DNA of 64,000 nt from DSWT01 sp035373625 (GTDB lineage: Bacteria > Chloroflexota > Anaerolineae > B4-G1 > SLSP01), in the NCBI GenBank assembly GCA_035373625.1, contig DAOSNS010000027.1:6146-70145 (forward strand), written 5' to 3'. The notes under the pieces are model-generated. The model was not told where the DNA came from, did no database searches, and saw nothing but the letters and a program-made list of their open reading frames with translations. Positions 52,780 through 59,763 of this stretch are shown here, piece after piece. The position numbers and the translations under genes were made by a program. How positions within the stretch are numbered: position 1 is the stretch's first letter; every line of letters begins with the position of its first letter.

Positions 52780-52828
52780 GCGAATTACGAATTGCGAATT
52801 ACGAATTGCGTTTCACGTTTTACGATTT
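52780..52828. repeat. degenerate heptamer array
   Basis: Seven 7-bp units (GCGAATT, ACGAATT, GCGAATT, ACGAATT, GCGTTTC, ACGTTTT, ACGATTT) lie in the spacer just after the S-component gene and end at its stop codon. Confidence 0.7.
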
Positions 52829-53606
52829 AGTAGGTTGCCTCAGTAGGCTTGACGATGCCGATAGCGCGCAGACCGGCAATCACGCCACTGCCGATGACGG
52901 TGCCGACCAGGCAGCGGAACAGGTTTTCCACAGGGATGATGGGGATGAGCATCACCCACACATCCTCAGGCCAGTTGGACATAAAATAGGTAATCATGGC
53001 AGCCGTGAGATGGGTCACGCCGGCGATCATCCAGGTGCCCAGGAACAGTCCGGCAGCCACGACGCCGATATTCTTATGCCTTAGCCAGCGCGCAGCCAGC
53101 GTGCGGGTTGGTAAAGCGAACAGGAGAATGCCCGACCAGTCCAGGAAAGAGCCGGCGAAGGCTGCCCGTGGGCTGACGCCGTTTTGGACTATAGCGCGAC
53201 CGACAAAGAGCAAAAACTCAAGGATGAAGAAGATGGTCAACGGCAGCCACCACGATTTGCGCTTGCCTTCGCTCTTCATCACGCCGGCGGAGAAACTGCC
53301 GACCATCGCCGACCACACCGAAACCGCCGGCACGGCCGCAGTATGCGGCGCTACGAAGACGCCGATGAGACGCCCAACGCCGCTGGCAATTGCGCCCGCG
53401 ATAGGCCCCAGAATCCAGCCGACCAGGGGGAAAATCCCCTGAGCTATCGGGAAACTGCCTCCAAGAGCCAGGATCACGGAAAAGGGGATGAAACACAGCG
53501 CCGCGACCACCGCCGCTAACACGACGATGTACGCGACGGGCGCGCCGTCAATCGCCGCTCCGCCCAAAAACTTGACCTTACGTTCCTCACCAGATGGTAT
53601 TGTCAT
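52827..53606 (-). CDS. ECF transporter substrate-binding (S) component
   Basis: A 259-residue membrane protein of about six helices, shaped like ECF S subunits that carry vitamins or metals into the cell. Recognisable helix stretches include AYIVVLAAVVAALCFIPF and FPLVGWILGPIAGAIASGV. The vitamin is not identifiable from these residues. It is the first gene of an S-A-T operon leading to the molybdenum enzyme, which suggests a cofactor, but that is only an inference. A possible folded leader precedes it. Confidence 0.72.
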   Translation of the reverse strand: MTIPSGEERKVKFLGGAAIDGAPVAYIVVLAAVVAALCFIPFSVILALGGSFPIAQGIFPLVGWILGPIAGAIASGVGRLIGVFVAPHTAAVPAVSVWSAMVGSFSAGVMKSEGKRKSWWLPLTIFFILEFLLFVGRAIVQNGVSPRAAFAGSFLDWSGILLFALPTRTLAARWLRHKNIGVVAAGLFLGTWMIAGVTHLTAAMITYFMSNWPEDVWVMLIPIIPVENLFRCLVGTVIGSGVIAGLRAIGIVKPTEATY

Positions 53607-53684
53607 TTTTTAACCCCCTCTAAAAATAGTCCGATAGTCGTTAGCCAGATATTCATGCGGTCATTTTCATTATCGGGGCCATAC

Positions 53685-53747
53685 CGCAGGTTCGGCTACA
53701 CGCCTTCGTTAAAAGGATGTTCCGCAGCAGTAGATTTTTAGCCTGCG
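53685..53747 (-). promoter_or_regulatory. possible folded leader of the ECF transporter gene
   Basis: On the minus strand the leader upstream of the S-component gene can pair TAGCC-TGCG (53739-53747) with CGCA and GGCTA (53685-53698), a nine-pair stem with a small bulge. Such a stem would fit a cofactor-sensing riboswitch, but no known riboswitch core was recognised. Confidence 0.25.
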
Positions 53748-53786
53748 TTTGTATAAGTATACCAGATTGAACAAGGATTGAATTCG

Positions 53787-54512
53787 TCACGACGCACGAC
53801 TGCGGCCTGAAATGTAAAGGTAGAAGGAAAGCCCAAAGTGATAGACGGGGTAGAGCAAAGACCCCCACAGCAACCAGGGCGGGGCCGCTGTAAAAGTGAT
53901 CAGCAGGAACAACAACGCCACACCCCATATCGCCGCACCGATCAGCGTCCACCGTTGGCAGATGCTTGTCTGCCAGTTGACGTATTTGACCGGCACCCAC
54001 ACCAGGGCGGCGAAAAGGGCCAACGTCAGCGTGTTGCCCCACACCGGCCAGTTGAACAGGTAGAGATAGAAGACCATAATGTTCCAATACGAGGGGAAAC
54101 CGGTGAAGTAGTGATCGGGCGTCTTGGCACCCGCGCTGCAAAAGCCGTAGGCCGACGAGAGGAGGACAAGGGCCAGGACAAACATTCCCAGCGGCCCTTC
54201 CACCAGGCCGAAGCTGTAGGCGAAGAAAACCGGCAGGAACGTGTAGTTCAGGTAATCGGTGATATCGTCGAGTTTGCGTCCATCGAAGTCAGGGACCCAA
54301 CGTTGAATATCCCAGCGTCGGGCCAGCGTGCCATCGGTCGCGTCAAGCCAGAGGGCAACAGCAAGGAAGATGAAGAACTGTTGCGCTTCATGCGCCAGGA
54401 GCGCACGCAGGGCGAAGAATCCTGCCACGAGGCCCAACGATGTGTAGAAATGCACACTCCAGGCGCGCAAGGTAAGCAAGTGACGGTTGGGTGGCTGAAT
54501 TTGTGTCGTCAT
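53787..54512 (-). CDS. phosphatidylcholine-synthase-like CDP-alcohol phosphatidyltransferase
   Basis: A 241-residue membrane enzyme with about seven hydrophobic segments. The CDP-alcohol phosphotransferase motif reads DATDGTLARRWD, then FDGRKLDDITDYLNY. The spacing between AR and the second glycine is 12 residues rather than 8, and the LD..DYL..PVFF context is as I recall for phosphatidylcholine synthase (Pcs), which condenses CDP-diacylglycerol with choline. If so, the organism can make phosphatidylcholine from free choline. Other CDP-alcohol specificities are possible. Confidence 0.7.
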   Translation of the reverse strand: MTTQIQPPNRHLLTLRAWSVHFYTSLGLVAGFFALRALLAHEAQQFFIFLAVALWLDATDGTLARRWDIQRWVPDFDGRKLDDITDYLNYTFLPVFFAYSFGLVEGPLGMFVLALVLLSSAYGFCSAGAKTPDHYFTGFPSYWNIMVFYLYLFNWPVWGNTLTLALFAALVWVPVKYVNWQTSICQRWTLIGAAIWGVALLFLLITFTAAPPWLLWGSLLYPVYHFGLSFYLYISGRSRAS

Positions 54513-54749
54513 TAGGGGATATCTTCCAGGAAATTTAACTTCGACTGTTTCCAGGCAAGGCCCAATGTCTCATCATATAGAGCAAGATGTAGTGAAGACG
54601 TCCCCTATAGTAGAGAAAAACTGTCAAATGTCAAATGGTACTTTACAGATTTCGAGCCATAATAAGCCCGATGATTTATCGTCGGCTAAATTGACAAAAT
54701 TTCTATTATAGGTCACAGATGCAGTTCATTAAAGTTGGTATTCGGTAAG

Positions 54750-54778
54750 TTGACGGGATGACATCTCCGGCATATACT
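54750..54778 (+). promoter_or_regulatory. promoter of the Gfo/Idh/MocA gene
   Basis: TTGACG, a 17-base spacer and TATACT, 72 bases before the ATG, in the 338-base gap between divergent genes (54513-54850). The rest of that gap shows no other clear feature. Confidence 0.65.
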
Positions 54779-54850
54779 TCAGTCAACATATTCCTCAAGA
54801 GACTCGCGTAGACTAACGGCTATTTCTGAAGGAGAAGACAGAGAAAAAAG

Positions 54851-55924
54851 ATGACGAGGAAACTGAGATTTGGTTTGATCGGATTAGGCGAAATCGCCTA
54901 CAAATCCACCGGGCATGTCTTACAGCAGACGGCCAACGCAGAGATGATCGTGGGGATGGACCCGGTGGCGGAGATGGCGACTTCATACGAGGCTGCGTTT
55001 GGGATTCCCTGTTCCACGCGGCTGGAAGACGTGTTGGAGAACCCCGACGTGGAGGCGGTGATTATCTCCACGCCGCATTACCTGCACGTCCCCTTGGGGA
55101 TTCAGGCGGCGCGGGCCGGCAAGCATGTGATCGTCGAGAAGCCGATGGCGACGACACTTGAAGACGCCGACGCGCTCATTGCCGCCTGCCGTGAAGCCGG
55201 GGTATTGTGTTCGTCAAAAGAAGGCAGCGTGCGCTATCAACCGGCGACTGCGAAAGCGAAAGCGTTGATCGCGCAGGGGGCCATCGGTGAAGTGATGGCG
55301 ACGCAGGTTGTCGGCGCATCCAACAAACCGCCGAGCTACTGGACCGGCGGCTACACCGGGCGCATCCAGACGACGTGGCGCAAATCCAAATTCGAGTCCG
55401 GCGGCGGCGTGTTGATTATGAACTACATCTACGACTTCTACCGCATGCGCTACCTCACCGGCCAGGAAGTGACGCGCGTCTTTGCCGAATTCGGCACATT
55501 CCGCACGCCCGTCGAAGTCGAGGACTTCATCACCGTGACGCTGCGCTACACCAACGGCGCACTCGGCTCGTGGATGGCCTCCTCGTGCGTGCCCGGCGCA
55601 TCCAAAATGGGCGCGCGCGGCACGAAAGCCACCGACAACCGCCTCTTCGGCACGGCCGGGCAGATCGTCTTCGACAACAATGACCTGCTGGTCTATACCG
55701 ACAACGAGGTCGAAGGCTTGACGCGCGGTGAGTGGACGGTGATTTCCTTCCCCCAGCAATCCGATGATTACGCCTACTGTGTCTACTTCGACAAGTTCGC
55801 CGAAGCCGTTTTTGAGGGCCGCGAACCGGACGTCCCCGGCGAAGAAGGTCGCAAGACGCTGGAAGTCCTGCTGGCGGCGTACCGATCCGGCGAGACGCAT
55901 CAACCGGTGACCTTGCCCCTGTAA
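54851..55924 (+). CDS. Gfo/Idh/MocA family oxidoreductase
   Basis: A 357-residue NAD(P)-dependent dehydrogenase for a sugar or inositol-type alcohol. The Rossmann fold loop is FGLIGLGEIAYKST, followed by the family EKPMATTLEDADAL segment that carries the catalytic lysine. The C-terminal domain has the expected beta-sheet order. The substrate is unknown. It is a single-gene unit with its own promoter. A hairpin follows it at 55996. Confidence 0.9.
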   Translation: MTRKLRFGLIGLGEIAYKSTGHVLQQTANAEMIVGMDPVAEMATSYEAAFGIPCSTRLEDVLENPDVEAVIISTPHYLHVPLGIQAARAGKHVIVEKPMATTLEDADALIAACREAGVLCSSKEGSVRYQPATAKAKALIAQGAIGEVMATQVVGASNKPPSYWTGGYTGRIQTTWRKSKFESGGGVLIMNYIYDFYRMRYLTGQEVTRVFAEFGTFRTPVEVEDFITVTLRYTNGALGSWMASSCVPGASKMGARGTKATDNRLFGTAGQIVFDNNDLLVYTDNEVEGLTRGEWTVISFPQQSDDYAYCVYFDKFAEAVFEGREPDVPGEEGRKTLEVLLAAYRSGETHQPVTLPL

Positions 55925-55995
55925 GCGGGGAAAGCCGGACAGATACGGGCATTTCCCCGGGGATGACCCATATCTCACCACAAAGCACACTGAGT

Positions 55996-56023
55996 CCGCA
56001 GAGAGACATAGCTCTCTCTGCGG
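55996..56023. terminator. terminator-like hairpin after the Gfo/Idh gene
   Basis: An 11-bp perfect stem CCGCAGAGAGA / TCTCTCTGCGG with a six-base loop, 71 bases after the stop codon. No T-run follows. It lies upstream of the integron promoter in the 380-base gap 55925-56304. Confidence 0.5.
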
Positions 56024-56077
56024 CGAACGAACCGCGCGTATAGAGCAACAAGGAGGTAATCACCCAAAATTGCTCTA

Positions 56078-56106
56078 TTGACTTGTATAATTTGTGAATA
56101 TATAAT
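56078..56106 (+). promoter_or_regulatory. cassette promoter (Pc-like) of the integron
   Basis: TTGACT (56078-56083), a 17-base spacer and a perfect TATAAT (56101-56106) give a near-consensus promoter reading into the cassette array. It lies 172 bases before the recombination point at 56279, as a Pc promoter should. Confidence 0.75.
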
Positions 56107-56267
56107 AGTTTTTATTGAAAAGCGACCACGAAAGACTCCTCAATGCAACCGGTATCCAGCCGATGCAGAGAGAGAAAGGCAAGGCATCTATCGGTAGGAA
56201 TGGTTTGTATATAGCTATAGGTGCACTGAAGAGGAGAAGGGAAGCGGGCATCCATGTAGATATTCTG

Positions 56268-56285
56268 CCTAATACATAGTTAGCC
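56268..56285 (+). mobile_element. attI-like integron recombination site
   Basis: CCTAATACATAGTTAG resembles the end of class 1 attI1 (CCTAAAACAAAGTTAG, recalled from memory) at 14 of 16 positions, including the recombination core GTTA. There is no upstream inverted-repeat arm, so it is not an attC. GTTAGCCCC at 56279-56287 is exactly complementary to the 5' arm (GGGGCTAAC) of the attC at 57415. Confidence 0.65.
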
Positions 56286-56304
56286 CCTCCTTGGAATTCT
56301 GTGT

Positions 56305-57405
56305 ATGAACCCAGTTGAACTTCAAGAGTTACTGAGTAAAAAGGAAGGCTTGAAGTTAGACTTCAAGCAGGAATACAAATTGTATGATGTGCCGCCTGCA
56401 AACACGGATAAGAGGATGTGGGATGACTATGTACGGGGTCAGTGGGACGAACTTATCAAAGATGTCATTGCTCTTGCAAATGGAAACGTTGGTACAGCAG
56501 GTCAAGACGGATTGTTGATAATTGGTGTGGATGACGAGTTGCCACCCTCCGGCACTAGGCAAATCTATGATACCAGTCAGCTGAAAATCACAGAACAGCA
56601 AGTCTTGGCAAAGGTCAATTCGGCCTGTGACCCGCCCATTCCAAATCTTACCTGTGAACGAATCGAGGTTGTGGGCAAGCAGGTGGTAGTGATTACCATC
56701 CACTCAAGTCCTTATTTTTATGAAACATCACGCCAACTTGAGACTACCAAAGGCGATTTTGATGCTTCGGGCGCGCTACGTTACTTCAGGATTGACAAAA
56801 CTTATAGTCCGAGAACTGCTTTTGTGCGTCGTGGTGAAAGTGTCTTTCCGGCCACCGATGATGAAAGACGCGCCATAAGCTTTGAAAAGGTGGCACACCT
56901 GCAACAAAAACTTGACTATGTCGAGCTAGACAGACAACTTTTCTTGGAGATTAGGCGGATTCTGGAAAGCGATGGGACTATTGATTATGTGCGCGAAGCC
57001 AGCTTCGACAGTGTATTTGAAACAAGGTACCTTCAGGGCTTGTATGATTTTGAATCCTTCTGTAAGCATCCCGAGTGTGAGTTCATGGACATCGAAATGG
57101 AGAACAAGCGAAAGCAACTGTTGAGTGCGATAGAGGCATTTCTTCACGATGGAATTGGGCAACATACATTTCGCGAAAGGTTCAACCCTGAATGGAGTCG
57201 CATCCCCCGTGACCCAATACGAGAGCCAGAGATGATAGCGTGGTTTCGCGAGAAAGCCAAGACAGAAGAAGAGTTCAACGAATTGGTTGAAAAGCAGAGA
57301 GAGTATATTAGAAGGATTGGCAGGGAACTGAACCGGCTTGCTAGCCAAATATGTACTGTGTATGATGAATTTGTGAGATTGGGACGCAGGAGGCTGGCGG
57401 TCTAG
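56305..57405 (+). CDS. AlbA_2/Schlafen-type protein, cassette 1
   Basis: A 366-residue protein. EGLKLDFKQEYKL opens an AlbA_2 (Schlafen-like) domain that continues with DVIALANGNVG and LLIIGVDDELPPS, then a long helical C-terminus rich in Glu and Arg. Schlafen-like proteins bind nucleic acid or NTP and occur in phage-defence modules. The role is unknown. The start codon is 20 bases after the recombination site, just downstream of the cassette promoter. Composition is AT-richer than the chromosomal genes, in line with a mobile cassette. Confidence 0.8.
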   Translation: MNPVELQELLSKKEGLKLDFKQEYKLYDVPPANTDKRMWDDYVRGQWDELIKDVIALANGNVGTAGQDGLLIIGVDDELPPSGTRQIYDTSQLKITEQQVLAKVNSACDPPIPNLTCERIEVVGKQVVVITIHSSPYFYETSRQLETTKGDFDASGALRYFRIDKTYSPRTAFVRRGESVFPATDDERRAISFEKVAHLQQKLDYVELDRQLFLEIRRILESDGTIDYVREASFDSVFETRYLQGLYDFESFCKHPECEFMDIEMENKRKQLLSAIEAFLHDGIGQHTFRERFNPEWSRIPRDPIREPEMIAWFREKAKTEEEFNELVEKQREYIRRIGRELNRLASQICTVYDEFVRLGRRRLAV

Positions 57406-57414
57406 CAATGAGTC

Positions 57415-57485
57415 GGGGCTAACAATGCATCCAGCCGACAGCGCTTCGCTCGCGCTCGCGCTGCGGCTGATGCTTGCCGTTGGGC
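57415..57485 (+). mobile_element. attC site 1
   Basis: The 5' arm GGGGCTAAC and the 3' core GTTGGGC (57479-57485) bracket a folding region: GCATCCAGCCG pairs with CGGCTGATGC leaving one unpaired C (the extrahelical base typical of attC), then AGCGC with GCGCT. It ends cassette 1. Confidence 0.88.
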
Positions 57486-57547
57486 AGCTAACCTCACAAC
57501 AAAGCAAGTGTGATCAAGCAAGCATTTGAAAAAGAGATAGATATACT

Positions 57548-59761
57548 ATGATAGATTTCTCCATAGAACAGCTAAAAAGCTATTTCGGCGGCGATGTGCT
57601 AATTGGCCGTATCAAGTCTCTCAATACACGTAAAGGTATAGGGCTTATAACAGCATTTCAGGAAGACAAAGGGAATATTTGGAAATATCCTGACGGCAGA
57701 CCCGTTGATGATATTGCTTTTGCTTTTGACGGTAAAACGGAGTTCAAAAGGGATGATTGGGTTGTTGTACAAGACTATGAACTTACCAATGAATCTTTAG
57801 CAGGTGGTGTTGATTCGCGTCTAAAGGCCGTAAGAATTGAGCTACTTACCGAGGTAGGCGCATTAAAAGATATTTTGGCAGGTGAGCAATCTGTATCAAA
57901 ACAACGCTTGCTTGCTGGTGCGATAAGAAGTATCAAAATTGTGGGAGATAAGGTACTAATTCTTCAGAAGTTCCTAGAAAGTGAACGTACCAGGCTCGAA
58001 AAGCAATTTGCAAGTGAGGCAGAACGTTTACAAGAGTGGGAGCAGGAATTACAGCGTAAGCAGCGTGACCTGGATTCAGAGCGCCAAGGCTGGAATAATG
58101 AGCGTCTGCAAATTATCTCTAGCCGCGAGGAATTACAAAGGGACCGGCAAAGATTCCAAGAAGCTGAAAGAGCTTTCGAAATTCGTCTTCAGCAATACGG
58201 TTTGGATGAAGCAAGTGTCCAATCGGGAAAGATTCGGCTATCAGATGATTTGATTGCTCTCTTGCTTTCTCAAGAACAGATTCGGGAGCGTCTACAAGCT
58301 GAAAAGCTAGAAGAAGTTGTAGAAGTAGAAAATGCATTAGCTGCGCGTGAACAGGAGATAAGCCAAAGAGAAGAAGCAGCGAAACAGGTTTTGAATGAAG
58401 CTACCAAAAAAGAGCGGGAACTTGTTCAAAGAGAGCGGGATATTCAAGCACGAAATGAACAACTTGCCAAGTGGGAGCAAGACATTCAAGATTTGCAGGA
58501 CATTCTCTTACCTGTCAAAGCTGCAAAAGAAAAAGCGGCAAGTCCTGTTGCTGTTTATCAGTTTGGTTCAGAAAAAGAGTTAGTGCAACACTTCAGAGCT
58601 TTTATCCAAGACAGTGGTTTTTACTACGACCAATGGATTCTCGAAAACTTCTATACTTGCCTCAAAACAGACTACCTCGTCATTTTATCCGGTATTTCTG
58701 GCGCAGGAAAGTCCAAACTGCCTGAATTTTTCGCCAAATCTATTGGTGGAGTGTTTGAGCTTGTACCAGTGCGACCAGATTGGAATGACGACCGTGATTT
58801 GTTGGGATTTTTCAACGCGCGCGAGTTAAAATATCAAAGCACTCGTTTCATCGAGTTTTTGATAAAAGCAAATGAAGACCCTGGCAGGTTATATATTGTC
58901 TGCCTTGATGAAATGAACCTTGCTCCGGTTGAGTACTATTTTGCTCAATTACTGAGTGTTCTGGAAAGCAATGATCCCCGGTTGAAACCACCTGATGAAA
59001 CGCTAACGGAGCTGGAAATCAAGCGATTTGAAGAACGCGCTTTAATTCGGATGCTTGAACTGGAAGATGAGCGTTCAGAAGTCACAGGAGTTGCTCGTGA
59101 AGCAATAGAGCGGGGAATTCGCCGTTTGAACCAGGCTCTTGAAGATTTGGAAAAGTATCGAGAAATACCCATTCCTCGCAACATCCGGTTTGTAGGAACG
59201 GTCAATGTAGATCATACGACACACGGATTTAGTGATAAGGTATTGGATAGGGCTAATGTAATTCAATTTGAGCGAGTGAATTTGGGCGCAAATCTAGCTG
59301 AGGGGAAAGATCCGGAAGCAAAAACATTAGGATTTGCCCAATTTTCAGAGTGGTGTGATAAAAGAGAACTATCCAAGCCTCAACTTGCCATTGTAGAAGA
59401 CTTTGTCTCTCATATCAAGAAAATTAATAGCTTTCTGGAACCGGCAGGAATGAGCATTGGCTTTCGTGTTTTGCAGGACATAAGACGTTATATGAGCTTG
59501 GTCATTCAAGGTGAGTATTTCGATGATCCTAAAGACGCTTTTGATTTTCAGGTCAAACAGCGCATTCTTCCCAAAATCCGAGGGATGCAAAGTCGAGAGT
59601 TGAAAGAGGCATTGGAAGAACTAGCCAAATTTCTGGAAAAAGAGGGATATAACCGATCCTATGAAAAAACCGCTGGGCATTCTCAAGGTGGAAAGCGATA
59701 TGGCGGTATGCTTCAACAGCTAGAGAGCAAGGGATATGTAAATTATTGGGAGGTTAGATAA
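57548..59761 (+). CDS. McrB-like GTPase with cold-shock-like and coiled-coil N-terminus
   Basis: A 737-residue protein. An N-terminal OB/cold-shock-like module (GRIKSLNTRKGIGLITAF) is followed by a long coiled coil of about residues 130-330, then an AAA+ GTPase domain with Walker A GISGAGKSK near 383, RPDWNDDRDLLGFFN, Walker B CLDEMNLAPVEYYFA near 455 and the nucleotide-specificity loop GTVNVDHTTHGFSD (NxD rather than the NTAD of E. coli McrB). This layout is like CnuB of CoCoNuT systems, coiled-coil relatives of type IV restriction predicted to target RNA. It is followed two bases later by its nuclease partner. Confidence 0.83.
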   Translation: MIDFSIEQLKSYFGGDVLIGRIKSLNTRKGIGLITAFQEDKGNIWKYPDGRPVDDIAFAFDGKTEFKRDDWVVVQDYELTNESLAGGVDSRLKAVRIELLTEVGALKDILAGEQSVSKQRLLAGAIRSIKIVGDKVLILQKFLESERTRLEKQFASEAERLQEWEQELQRKQRDLDSERQGWNNERLQIISSREELQRDRQRFQEAERAFEIRLQQYGLDEASVQSGKIRLSDDLIALLLSQEQIRERLQAEKLEEVVEVENALAAREQEISQREEAAKQVLNEATKKERELVQRERDIQARNEQLAKWEQDIQDLQDILLPVKAAKEKAASPVAVYQFGSEKELVQHFRAFIQDSGFYYDQWILENFYTCLKTDYLVILSGISGAGKSKLPEFFAKSIGGVFELVPVRPDWNDDRDLLGFFNARELKYQSTRFIEFLIKANEDPGRLYIVCLDEMNLAPVEYYFAQLLSVLESNDPRLKPPDETLTELEIKRFEERALIRMLELEDERSEVTGVAREAIERGIRRLNQALEDLEKYREIPIPRNIRFVGTVNVDHTTHGFSDKVLDRANVIQFERVNLGANLAEGKDPEAKTLGFAQFSEWCDKRELSKPQLAIVEDFVSHIKKINSFLEPAGMSIGFRVLQDIRRYMSLVIQGEYFDDPKDAFDFQVKQRILPKIRGMQSRELKEALEELAKFLEKEGYNRSYEKTAGHSQGGKRYGGMLQQLESKGYVNYWEVR

Positions 59762-59763
59762 TT

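Noticed and set aside
56268..56285. A fifth attC at the start of the array
   Set aside because: There is no upstream inverted-repeat arm. The sequence matches an attI-like end instead.
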